Assembly (NCBI GenBank): GCA_012522165.1 | Contig: JAAYKZ010000025.1 | Coordinates: forward strand, 1-10,567 | Origin: Clostridiales bacterium | GTDB taxonomy: Bacteria > Bacillota > Clostridia > Caldicoprobacterales > UBA3941 | Direction of reading: 5' to 3' | Length of the DNA stretch: 10,567 nucleotides | Part shown: piece by piece, positions 1-6,446 of the stretch | Layout of the letters: each line of letters begins with the position of its first letter | Position numbering within the stretch: the stretch's first letter is position 1 | Made by a program: the position numbers and the translations under genes | Notes under the pieces: model-generated | Told to the model about the DNA's origin: nothing | The model's input: only the letters and a program-made list of their open reading frames with translations | Databases searched by the model: none

Positions 1-78
1 ACCATAAAGTCTCTTATCAACGATATCCACAATAAAATTCCTATCAACGATGAGCCTGGCCTGATTTTTGTTTTCCAT
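1..78 (-). CDS. alpha-L-arabinofuranosidase (GH51), N-terminal fragment
   Basis: Only 26 codons are present; the gene continues beyond the left edge. The ATG at 76-78 follows a good ribosome binding site (AAAGGAGTG). The peptide contains ARLIVDRNFIVDIVDKRLYG, which matches the N-terminal strand typical of GH51 arabinofuranosidases: a basic start, a 'hydrophobic-hydrophobic-Asp/Glu-x-x-Phe' strand, then 'hydrophobic-D-K-R-hydrophobic-Y-G', normally followed by SFIEHLGR. These enzymes are usually cytoplasmic and remove terminal arabinofuranosyl residues from arabino-oligosaccharides or arabinoxylan fragments. No signal peptide is visible, which fits a cytoplasmic enzyme. The catalytic glutamates lie outside the window, so the call rests on the N-terminal motif alone. 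Confidence 0.68.
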   Translation of the reverse strand, partial: MENKNQARLIVDRNFIVDIVDKRLYG

Positions 79-161
79 AACTTTTACACTCCTTTCGCCA
101 CTTATGGCATAAAATTTAATGGAAAAGATTTGATATGGGAAATAATAATGATATGAATTTA

Positions 162-190
162 TATATATATTATATATTTAAACAATTCAA
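162..190 (-). promoter_or_regulatory. possible sigma-A promoter for the arabinofuranosidase gene
   Basis: Reading the minus strand, TTGAAT (185-190) is followed by a 17-base spacer and TATATA (162-167). The transcript would start near 155 and have a leader of about 77 bases. The region is extremely AT-rich, so chance matches are easy. No clear catabolite-repression (cre) box was seen beside it. Confidence 0.3.
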
Positions 191-260
191 AAATAAATGT
201 ATATTTTAAATATCCTATTTAATATCTAATTAATGAACTAATAAGAAAAAAGCACTCTTT

Positions 261-300
261 AAAAAAAGTAGGAGACAGATAATGGTTTTATCTATCTCCT
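261..300 (-). terminator. Rho-independent terminator after tdh
   Basis: On the minus strand an 11-base stem (AGGAGATAGAT pairing with ATCTGTCTCCT, one T-G wobble) encloses a 9-base loop. It is followed by AC and seven T residues (261-267). It lies 43 bases beyond the tdh stop and closes the kbl-tdh operon. It also separates that operon from the arabinofuranosidase promoter. Confidence 0.85.
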
Positions 301-343
301 AACCTAAAATGATTTTCCCTTTAGCAAATTCTCTACTTAATAT

Positions 344-1315
344 TTAAGCTGCCGGAGGGTTGTATTCCACCTGCAATTTTCTACTCAATTTATCTAACAT
401 ATCCTCCGTCATGGAAGTTAAGTCGTATTTTGCCTTAAATCCCCATTCCTCTTTAGCTGCTGTTGCATCTATACAATTGGGCCATGATTCAGCTATTTCC
501 TGCCTTGTAGGGTCTATATCATATTTAATTCTAAAGTCAGGTATTAATTTTTTTATCTCCTCCGCTATCTCTTTGGGGCTAAAACTCATAGCAGTTATAT
601 TAAAAGCATTTCTATGAACCAGCTTTGAGGCATCCGCCTCCATAAGGTCTATTATAGCATCTATAGCGTCAGGCATATACATCATATCCATCTTTGTGTT
701 TTCTTCTATATAGCATGTATACTCCTTGGCTTTAAGAGCTTCATAGTATATTTCAACAGCATAATCCGTAGTACCACCACCAGGCAGTGTTTTATAGGAT
801 ATAAGTCCGGGAAAACGCACCCCCCTTGTATCTACGCCATACTTTTTATGATAATAATCACATAACAACTCCCCTGAAACCTTGGTCACCCCATATATTG
901 TATCCGGTCTTTGAAGAGTGTCTTGGGGAGTATTGTCCTTGGGGGTAGAAGGTCCAAACGCTGCTATTGAACTGGGAGTAAAGAGGGCACAGCCCAGCTG
1001 CCTGCTTACTTCCAAGGCATTGTATAATCCACCCATATTGATATGCCAAGCCTTTTGAGGATTCTGCTCCCCAACTGAAGATAATAGGGCTGCTAGATGT
1101 ATAATGGAATCTACATTATATTTCTTTGCAATCTCATAAAAACCATTTCCATCGGTAACATCCAAAACCTCAAATATGCTATTATCTGGCAAACCATGCC
1201 TAGCTCTTCTCACGTCTGATGCGATTACATTTTTATGACCATAAAGCTCCTGAAGCCTAACTACTAGCTCAGAGCCTATTTGTCCTAATGAACCAGTAAC
1301 CAAAACCCTTTTCAC
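344..1315 (-). CDS. tdh: L-threonine 3-dehydrogenase, short-chain (epimerase-like) type
   Basis: This enzyme oxidises L-threonine with NAD+ to 2-amino-3-ketobutyrate, the substrate of the enzyme encoded just upstream (kbl). The 323-residue length fits the extended-SDR family of threonine dehydrogenases, not the zinc-dependent E. coli type. Visible features are the Rossmann nucleotide-binding loop GSLGQIG (residues 8-14), the SDR Ser in PSSIAAFG (114-121), and the catalytic YGVTK pair Tyr141/Lys145. The segment GVRFPGLISYKTLPGGGTTD (165-184) is characteristic of this threonine dehydrogenase subgroup and separates it from UDP-galactose epimerases. The start is GTG: an in-frame TGA lies three codons upstream, and GAGG sits about 10 bases before it. 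The gene begins 54 bases after the end of the kbl reading frame and is probably co-transcribed with it. A hairpin terminator follows. Confidence 0.92.
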   Translation of the reverse strand: MKRVLVTGSLGQIGSELVVRLQELYGHKNVIASDVRRARHGLPDNSIFEVLDVTDGNGFYEIAKKYNVDSIIHLAALLSSVGEQNPQKAWHINMGGLYNALEVSRQLGCALFTPSSIAAFGPSTPKDNTPQDTLQRPDTIYGVTKVSGELLCDYYHKKYGVDTRGVRFPGLISYKTLPGGGTTDYAVEIYYEALKAKEYTCYIEENTKMDMMYMPDAIDAIIDLMEADASKLVHRNAFNITAMSFSPKEIAEEIKKLIPDFRIKYDIDPTRQEIAESWPNCIDATAAKEEWGFKAKYDLTSMTEDMLDKLSRKLQVEYNPPAA

Positions 1316-1369
1316 GATTTTTCAACCTCACATTATTATTTTCTGTATTCATAAAGTGATAGAAAATTT

Positions 1370-2563
1370 TTATTCTATTATGTTTAATCTCTTACCAACC
1401 TTTTCAAGGCATGCTATAGCCTGATCCATCTTTTCCTTTGTAGGATCAGCTGTAGGCATATTTCTTACCCTATCAGTGCCTCATGGAACAGTTGGATATA
1501 CTATAGACTTTACATAAACTCCTTCTTTCACCAGCTCCCTGCTAAACTCCTGAGCTTTCTTCTCATCTCCTATAATGCAGGGTGTTATGGGAGTTTCACT
1601 ATTTCCAATGTTATAACCTAATTTTTTTAGACCTGCCTTCAGGTAATTTCCATTCTCCCACAATCTATCCACATACTCTGTACTTTCCATTAGTATCCTT
1701 ACAGCCTCAACAACAGCTGCACAAGCCCCAGGGGTTAAGGATGTAGAGAATAAGAAAGGTCTCGCTCTTACCCTTAGCCAGTCTATAAGATCCTTGGTTC
1801 CAGCAATATATCCTCCAACTACCCCTAAAGCCTTAGACAGAGTACCCACCTCTAAGTCTACTCTACCTTCTAAACCAAAGTGCCTTACAATTCCAGCACC
1901 ATTGCCCAATACTCCTTCTCCATGGGCATCATCCACATAGGTAATCAGATCCAACTCCTGGGCTATATCTACTATTTCCGGTAGCTTTGCTATATCCCCA
2001 TCCATGGAGAATACACCATCAGTTATCACCATTATTTTATTGTATTTGCCAGATTCCCTGGCTTCCTTGGCCTTGTTATACAGATCTTCCATATCTGAAT
2101 GCTTGTAAACTATTATCTTGGAACCCGCCAGACGGCATCCGTCTATAATGGAAGCATGATTTAATTGGTCCGACAAAATTGCATCATTTTTATCCATAAT
2201 AGCTGAGATAGCCCCTGCGTTACAGTTGAAACCCGATTGGAGAGCGATTGCTGCCTCAGCACCTTTAAATTTTGCCAAAAGCTCCTCTAATTCCACATGG
2301 ATATCCATGGTTCCGTTTATAGTCCTTACAGCACCTGCCCCTACTCCATATTGATCAATGGCCTTTTTAGCTGCATCCATCATGCGTTTATTGGTGGCTA
2401 ACCCTAAATAATTATTGGATGAAAGATTAATTAGCTGTCTATGGCCTATGTGAATAGTAGGCCCGTTGCTACCACTTAACACATCAATTTCATTATATAG
2501 GCCCTTTTCTTTTAGCTCTGTGAGATTGTCTTCTAAAAACTTTTTCAATGCCTTACTTCCCAT
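1370..2563 (-). pseudogene. kbl: glycine C-acetyltransferase (2-amino-3-ketobutyrate CoA ligase) interrupted by an in-frame TGA
   Basis: This PLP enzyme of the alpha-oxoamine synthase family cleaves 2-amino-3-ketobutyrate with CoA to glycine and acetyl-CoA. From the ATG at 2561-2563 the frame gives 360 residues, a TGA (1481-1483), then 36 more family-like residues in the same frame ending with TAA (1370-1372). The total of 397 codons matches the 398-residue E. coli enzyme. Visible are NNYLGL (50-55), NHAS (135-138), TDGVFSMDGD (181-190), DDAHGEG (211-217) and the Schiff-base lysine in TLSKALG (Lys244). Beyond the TGA come GTDRVRNMPTA, carrying the conserved Arg-x-Arg that in this family contacts the substrate carboxylate, and a final helix, EKVGKRLNIIE. 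A truncated product would lose these, so activity is doubtful. The ATG is preferred over an upstream ATG seven codons earlier because AGGAGG lies between them. It may be a true nonsense mutation or a sequence error. Confidence 0.88.
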
Positions 2564-2573
2564 AGAATTACAT

Positions 2574-2579
2574 CCTCCT
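2574..2579 (-). promoter_or_regulatory. ribosome binding site deciding the kbl start
   Basis: A perfect AGGAGG lies 10 bases upstream of the ATG at 2561-2563 and just downstream of another in-frame ATG (2582-2584). The longer reading frame is therefore unlikely, and Kbl begins MGSKALKKFL. Confidence 0.8.
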
Positions 2580-2668
2580 AGCATCTGTCAAAAATCATCC
2601 TCAATTTATACATATCTCTAAATGAGTTTGATATATAAAACCGATATTCTATTTATTAAACTTTCTAC

Positions 2669-2697
2669 ATTATATATCCTGCTCGACAGAGTGTCAA
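2669..2697 (-). promoter_or_regulatory. consensus sigma-A promoter of the kbl-tdh operon
   Basis: On the minus strand, TTGACA (2692-2697) and TATAAT (2669-2674) are both perfect and separated by 17 bases. Transcription should begin near 2662, leaving a leader of about 99 bases before the kbl ATG. The leader can form only weak AT-rich stems and shows no hairpin with a U-tract. I see no attenuator or known riboswitch in it. Confidence 0.85.
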
Positions 2698-2860
2698 CAA
2701 CTAAATGATTGGTGGATAATTATCCCAATAAAATGTTTCATCAAAAGACCCAAATAGATATATAATAATTTCTCAACCTATAGAAGGTACTTGAGTATAG
2801 ATGAAGTTTGGGAATGGTTAATTATAAGTGGTAAACAAGAAAATATTAATAATAAAGTAA
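2698..2860. other. intergenic stretch without a supported gene
   Basis: This belongs to the 500-base gap (2564-3066) between the kbl start and the regulator stop. The gap holds the kbl leader and promoter on the left and the regulator's terminator at 2861-2905. The remaining bases here and at 2906-3066 are AT-rich with frequent stops. They show no ribosome-binding site linked to an open frame, no recognisable RNA and no significant repeat. Confidence 0.6.
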
Positions 2861-2905
2861 GAAATAGAAAAAGGCCGGTATTGCCATAAATCAACAATAC
2901 CAGCC
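2861..2905 (-). terminator. Rho-independent terminator after the XRE-cupin gene
   Basis: On the minus strand GGCTGGTATTG pairs with CAATACCGGCC (11 pairs, one T-G wobble) around an 11-base loop. It is followed by TTTTTCTATTTC. It lies about 160 bases beyond the regulator stop. On the plus strand no T-run follows the stem, so it should work for minus-strand transcripts only. Confidence 0.82.
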
Positions 2906-3066
2906 TAATATGAGATAATGATTTGCCTCTCTAATACATTATTTTTTAAAACTAATAAGTGATCTTATATATAAATGATTCCAAACTACGGCGTCATATC
3001 ATTTTAAAGTATCCCTTACTCTATTAATTTGGGGAATTTAAACCAATGCAATTTTCTATTTTATCC

Positions 3067-3618
3067 TTAGCTGGTAAACCATACAACCATGTATATTTGA
3101 GATTCTCCATCAGATATATTTTCAATAATATGCTTTACATCGGCGTTGTATCTAACAGAGTCACCTTCGTTTAATATCTTGGATGTTTCACCAACTGTTA
3201 CCTTAATCTTACCTGACAGAACTGTCAAGAATTCTTGAGTTCCAAGGTAGTGTGGTTCAGAGCAATTCATTCCTCCTGGCTCACATATCATATGATACAA
3301 TTCCAAGTTTTCCACCATATCAATGGATGAGCATATTCTAAAGGTGCATTTACCATCTTCAGAATATATGATGGGCATATCGCCTCTGCGTAAAACCTGT
3401 ATGCTATGTTCTTCTTCAGTTTGCAGCAGCTGATTTATGCTAACATCTAAAGAACGGGCAATCTTCCATACAGTAACTACTGTAGGATTAGTTTTCTCCT
3501 GCTCTACCTGATAAAGCAGTGATTTGGAAACACCAGACTTCTTAGACAATTCATCTATGGTCATGTTCTTTTTCTTCCTGTAATATAATATGTTTTTACC
3601 TATAGAGGGTGGCTGCAT
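3067..3618 (-). CDS. XRE-family transcriptional regulator with C-terminal cupin domain
   Basis: This 183-residue protein has an N-terminal lambda-repressor-like helix-turn-helix (about residues 7-65; recognition region MTIDELSKKSGVSKSLLYQV) joined to a small double-stranded beta-helix cupin (about 105-182). Cupin motif 1 is HYLGTQEFLTVLSG (123-136). It retains one His (123) and Glu129, but the second His of the usual HxH is absent. Motif 2, EGDSVRYNADVKHIIEN, retains His163. The cupin probably senses a small ligand or metal, as in PuuR-like regulators, but the ligand cannot be read from sequence. The ATG has a clear AGGAAAGGAG site. It lies 48 bases downstream of the FAD oxidoreductase with no terminator between, so it is probably the last gene of that operon. 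It is a likely local regulator of it. Confidence 0.88.
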   Translation of the reverse strand: MQPPSIGKNILYYRKKKNMTIDELSKKSGVSKSLLYQVEQEKTNPTVVTVWKIARSLDVSINQLLQTEEEHSIQVLRRGDMPIIYSEDGKCTFRICSSIDMVENLELYHMICEPGGMNCSEPHYLGTQEFLTVLSGKIKVTVGETSKILNEGDSVRYNADVKHIIENISDGESQIYMVVWFTS

Positions 3619-3666
3619 CTTTATACTCCTTTCCTAAATATACTTAAATCTATTTATCACCAGATA

Positions 3667-5037
3667 TCAAACCTTTAAATATTTAGGCAACCTGACCTTA
3701 TCCTGTTTAAGGGTTTTTTGCAGTTTTCTGATATCAATATCTCTTGGCATTAAATTTTCTTTAGAACACATAGCAGCCGCTGTTCCTGCTACCTGTCCGG
3801 TAAGCATACACGCGGATATTGCCCGTACGCTGCTTTCCGCAACATGATTAGCACTAATACATCTACCTGAAACCAATAGATTTTTTACACCTATAGGAAT
3901 TAGGCATCTATATGGTATGCTGTATGTTCTGCCTTCTTCAACGGGGACATATATATGGCCTTCATAGCCCCGGCCTTCCCAGCTGCCATCACCGTGAGTT
4001 AATAGTTTTTCATCAGGGGTTAACATATCATAAAACCTTGGATATTCAAGTATGGCATCATCAAATTGTTTGCTTGTTTCAATATCTTCTTCTGTTAACA
4101 CATACTCTCCCTTTATCCTCCGGCTATCTCTGAAACCAATCTCTGGAGCAATTGAGGCAAGCTCTATATTCTCCATTCCTTCAAAATTATTTTTCATATA
4201 ATGATACATTTCCAATATATATTCCCTGCATTCAATTTCACCCCTGGTCAAATCATCAATATCAGTTGGGTCAATTCCGTAGGCACAAGGGTAATTAACA
4301 TAGCTTATCTGGCCAGCAGGAGTAAGACGTCCAAAAGGTATATCTTGCCTATGGCATCTTAGCCCTGTTTTTCCTGCCCTATAGTCTTCACGAAACTTTT
4401 TAATAATCTCTGCCAAGTGGTCATGACCTTCTGATAATAATTTTGAATCTGCCCCAGTTATTCTAAAATTCAAGGTGCCCGGCTGGCATCTTCCGTCCCT
4501 ATCCCTTCCTTGAGCAAAGGGTACCTTTGCACTATATGCAACATCTCCATCGCCGGTTGCATCCACAAATTGCGCAGCCTTTATGGCTACAGGCCCCTTT
4601 TTACTTTGAATAATTACACACTGAATTATATCATCTTCCATAATTATATCATTTACAAAGGAATGTAACTTTAGGGCAATACCTTCATTTCTCATAAAGG
4701 CGTCCAAAAATATCTTCAAGTATTCGCTGCTAAACCTATGAGGAGAATTGGGGCGGATATCGTCAGAGTTACCAAATTTCTGCCTGTACTTGTCCTCAAT
4801 CTCTGCATAGATTCCACCAACATCAAAATTAGCCCTATGCAAAAAGTGGTTACAAGTCTCTACATAGCAGGCTGTAATGTTTCCTCCAAGAAAACCTCTT
4901 TTTTCTATAAGTACTGTCTTGGCTCCCTTTCTGGCTGAGGCTATGGCAGCACCGATTCCCGCCGGACCTCCGCCAATAACCGCTACATCATACACATCTT
5001 TTACTCGTACCTTTTTGGGTTTTATAATATACTCCAT
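3667..5037 (-). CDS. FAD-dependent oxidoreductase (FAD_oxidored / PF12831-like)
   Basis: A 456-residue soluble flavoprotein of unknown substrate. The N-terminal Rossmann fold has the dinucleotide motif IGGGPAGIGAA (21-31), ending with the acidic residue in TVLIEK (41-46) that would hold the FAD ribose. VDATGDGDVA (158-167) is the second FAD-binding signature of this family. IGFRDSRRIKGEYVLT (300-315) resembles the G-x-R-x-x-R-R-hydrophobic-x-G-E-Y block common in PF12831 proteins. The C-terminal GVKNLLVSGRCISANHVAES (383-402) is the usual FAD-closing segment. There is no signal peptide or iron-sulfur cysteine cluster. The ATG at 5035-5037 is chosen over an upstream TTG because the AGGAGG lies between them. 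Its neighbours are a thioesterase 73 bases upstream and the XRE-cupin gene 48 bases downstream. A weak TATAAA (5080-5085) might give a separate promoter. The family is secure; the reaction is not. Confidence 0.87.
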   Translation of the reverse strand: MEYIIKPKKVRVKDVYDVAVIGGGPAGIGAAIASARKGAKTVLIEKRGFLGGNITACYVETCNHFLHRANFDVGGIYAEIEDKYRQKFGNSDDIRPNSPHRFSSEYLKIFLDAFMRNEGIALKLHSFVNDIIMEDDIIQCVIIQSKKGPVAIKAAQFVDATGDGDVAYSAKVPFAQGRDRDGRCQPGTLNFRITGADSKLLSEGHDHLAEIIKKFREDYRAGKTGLRCHRQDIPFGRLTPAGQISYVNYPCAYGIDPTDIDDLTRGEIECREYILEMYHYMKNNFEGMENIELASIAPEIGFRDSRRIKGEYVLTEEDIETSKQFDDAILEYPRFYDMLTPDEKLLTHGDGSWEGRGYEGHIYVPVEEGRTYSIPYRCLIPIGVKNLLVSGRCISANHVAESSVRAISACMLTGQVAGTAAAMCSKENLMPRDIDIRKLQKTLKQDKVRLPKYLKV

Positions 5038-5045
5038 CTTGTCCC

Positions 5046-5051
5046 CCTCCT
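5046..5051 (-). promoter_or_regulatory. ribosome binding site deciding the FAD oxidoreductase start
   Basis: AGGAGG inside a longer purine run (GAGGAGGGGG) stands 8 bases before the ATG at 5035-5037. The in-frame TTG at 5056-5058 lies on the far side of it and is rejected as the start. Confidence 0.8.
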
Positions 5052-5110
5052 CATACAACTAATATTAATTAAACTTCCCTTTATACCCTCTTTTCTATGG
5101 CAATTAAAAA

Positions 5111-5596
5111 CTATTTCCCCTTTCTCTTGCCCTTGTTGGCCAGGTATATTTTCTCTCTCTTTTTAAACAAGGCTTCCTGTTCGGGAGTTTCAAGCTCTAA
5201 TCGAGGTACTTCACAAGGCTTACAGTTTTCATCCAGTGCTACCATGGTAAAATAGGCGGTAAGGGCTGTTTTTGGAGGCTCATCAACCTTTAGATCCTCT
5301 ACTTCCACCTTTACAGCTACTTCCATAGAGCTCCTACCAACAAATACCAACTGAGTTCTGCAGGTAACCAACTGTCCCACTAATATAGGTAAATAGAACT
5401 CTAGTTCATCAACCCTAGCAGTTACTACATTGGTTCGGCAATGTTTAACCGCTGTGACATAAGCAGCGGTATCCATAAACTTCATAATTTCCCCGCCATG
5501 AACATTGCCAGCAGAGTTGGCTTCGCTAGGCAGCATAACCCTGGACATTACAGTGCGAGAATATGATACTGGCTTTGATTCCATCTCTTTTGCCAT
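5111..5596 (-). CDS. acyl-CoA thioesterase, single hotdog domain
   Basis: A cytoplasmic hotdog-fold hydrolase of the YkhA/YciA acyl-CoA thioesterase group, which cleaves acyl-CoA to free acid and CoA. The 161-residue length is normal. The diagnostic segment is SAGNVHGGEIMKFMDTAA (28-45). It has Asn31 and His33 before the Gly-Gly turn, and Asp42 on the central helix as the likely catalytic acid. The sheet follows as ARVDELEFYLPILVGQLVTC and FVGRSSMEVAVKVEVED. The C-terminus is a basic tail (KREKIYLANKGKRKGK). The ATG follows GGAGG at a 6-base spacing. It is the first gene on the minus strand after a divergent intergenic region, and an extended -10 promoter lies just upstream. The chain length of its acyl substrate cannot be deduced. 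The link with the downstream flavoprotein may be only positional. Confidence 0.9.
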   Translation of the reverse strand: MAKEMESKPVSYSRTVMSRVMLPSEANSAGNVHGGEIMKFMDTAAYVTAVKHCRTNVVTARVDELEFYLPILVGQLVTCRTQLVFVGRSSMEVAVKVEVEDLKVDEPPKTALTAYFTMVALDENCKPCEVPRLELETPEQEALFKKREKIYLANKGKRKGK

Positions 5597-5625
5597 GGTC
5601 TACCTCCATATATTTTAGTTTTTAA

Positions 5626-5634
5626 ATTATAGCA
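5626..5634 (-). promoter_or_regulatory. extended -10 promoter for the thioesterase gene
   Basis: The minus strand reads TGCTATAAT, a perfect -10 hexamer with the TGn extension. No good -35 hexamer stands at 17 bases, which is usual for extended -10 promoters. Transcription would start near 5619, about 23 bases before the ATG, directly ahead of the GGAGG site. An imperfect palindrome (5651-5663) covers the -35 zone. Confidence 0.6.
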
Positions 5635-5650
5635 TATTGTTTTTCGACCT

Positions 5651-5663
5651 AATACTTAGTATT
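5651..5663. repeat. inverted repeat over the thioesterase -35 region (possible operator)
   Basis: AATACT, one central base, AGTATT: two 6-base arms in perfect inverted symmetry. A 9-base stretch of it, TAATACTTA (5650-5658), recurs as a direct repeat at 5749-5757 in the same divergent intergenic region. The position is right for a repressor site, but the AT-rich setting makes chance plausible. Confidence 0.35.
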
Positions 5664-5784
5664 CTCATGTTAATTTTAACTCATTATGCCACTAAACTCC
5701 ATATTAATTATATTTTTTGCTTTAACTTATATAATGCTGCCTGGCTAATAATACTTAAAATATTTTTTTCTTAAGGGAATTTGC

Positions 5785-5813
5785 TTCCAATAAGTAGAAA
5801 GCTGATATATAAT
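5785..5813 (+). promoter_or_regulatory. possible promoter of the LURP-one-like gene
   Basis: TATAAT (5808-5813) is a perfect -10; the -35 at 17 bases is a weak TTCCAA (5785-5790). The transcript would begin about 58 bases before the ATG. A second TATAAT occurs at 5730-5735 without a -35, so which one is used is uncertain. Confidence 0.4.
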
Positions 5814-5877
5814 TAATGCATGGTAATAAAAATTTAATTAGATTTATTGACTGAGGAAATAAGAGGAGGCTTTAATA

Positions 5878-6366
5878 ATGCGATTTATAGTAAGGCAAAA
5901 GATATTTTCCTTTGGAGATAATTTCACTATAAAGGATGAGTATGGCAGGGAGCATTTTATAGTTAAGGGTAAGGTCTTTAGCTTTGGGGATAAACTTAGA
6001 ATATACGACATGGCTGGACATGAGCTTTACTATATAGAACAAAAGCTATTCCGCTTACTGCCCGAATACACCATTTATCAATCCGGCCAGCCTGTAGCCA
6101 GGGTGAAAAAAGAATTTACCTTCTTTAGACCTAAGTTTAATATTACAAGTACCATGGGCAACTTTACTATTGAAGGCAATTTCCTAGGTATGGATTTCTC
6201 CATAAAGAAAAATGGACGTCTTGTAGCTCAGGTATCCAAGCGCTGGTTTTCATTATCCGATACCTATGGCGTAGATATTACTGAAGACGAAGACTATGGA
6301 TTTTTGATCGCATTAGTTATTGTCATCGACCAGGTTATCCATGATAATAATAACAACAACAGCTAA
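5878..6366 (+). CDS. LURP-one-related / YxjI-like beta-barrel protein
   Basis: A 162-residue protein of the LURP-one-related family (DUF567, Tubby-like fold), known in bacteria as YxjI-like proteins of unsettled function. The supporting features are the N-terminal 'MRFIVRQKIFSFGDNFTIKD' and its echo 'FIVKGKVFSFGDKLRIYD' (27-44). Alternating strands follow with the pattern 'x-V-A-x-V-x-K-x-x-x-x-x-x-x-F', seen in VARVKKEFTFF and VAQVSKRWFSL, and a near C-terminal hydrophobic stretch FLIALVIVIDQVI that replaces the buried helix of the Tubby fold. The tail ends in a run of asparagines. The ATG follows AGAGGAGG. It is the only complete plus-strand gene in the window, transcribed away from the thioesterase and ending at a terminator shared with the aminopeptidase. 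Its biochemical role is unknown; phospholipid scrambling is known only for distant eukaryotic relatives. Confidence 0.82.
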   Translation: MRFIVRQKIFSFGDNFTIKDEYGREHFIVKGKVFSFGDKLRIYDMAGHELYYIEQKLFRLLPEYTIYQSGQPVARVKKEFTFFRPKFNITSTMGNFTIEGNFLGMDFSIKKNGRLVAQVSKRWFSLSDTYGVDITEDEDYGFLIALVIVIDQVIHDNNNNNS

Positions 6367-6398
6367 TGCTTAATGGCATAATTACTTATTTAAATAAT

Positions 6399-6436
6399 AA
6401 AAAGGAGTTCTATATTTTACTATAGGACTCCTTTTT
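6399..6436. terminator. bidirectional Rho-independent terminator
   Basis: AAAAAGGAGTTCTATA pairs with TATAGGACTCCTTTTT across a 6-base loop: 16 positions with one G-T pair. The stem ends in A-T runs, so transcripts from either side finish with a U-tract. It lies between the convergent LURP-one-like gene (stop at 6366) and the aminopeptidase (stop at 6447), and serves both. Confidence 0.88.
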
Positions 6437-6446
6437 CTCTTGACCT

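Noticed and set aside
1360..1369. Short inverted repeat (ATTTTCT...AGAAAAT) between kbl and tdh as a terminator
   Set aside because: The stem is 7 AT-rich bases with a 16-base loop and no U-tract, so it is unlikely to split the operon.
1455..1483. Possible selenocysteine at the kbl TGA, since a short GGCA/TGCC pairing can be drawn just after it
   Set aside because: The pairing is only 4 bases with an 18-base loop and no convincing SECIS shape. The position is usually a basic or variable residue in the family and is not catalytic.
2758..2889. Open stretch of 43 codons on the plus strand (ending RNRKRPVLP) in the kbl-regulator gap
   Set aside because: It has no start codon or ribosome binding site, no convincing family likeness, and runs through the minus-strand terminator hairpin.
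2973..3004. AAATGAT/ATCATTT inverted repeat downstream of the regulator stop
   Set aside because: It has a 7-base AT-rich stem, an 18-base loop and no clear T-run. A much better terminator lies further on at 2861-2905.
4738..5062. Plus-strand open frames opposite the FAD oxidoreductase gene, and similar frames opposite tdh, apeA and the nucleoside hydrolase gene
   Set aside because: They are antisense shadows of conserved proteins, without ribosome binding sites or recognisable domains.
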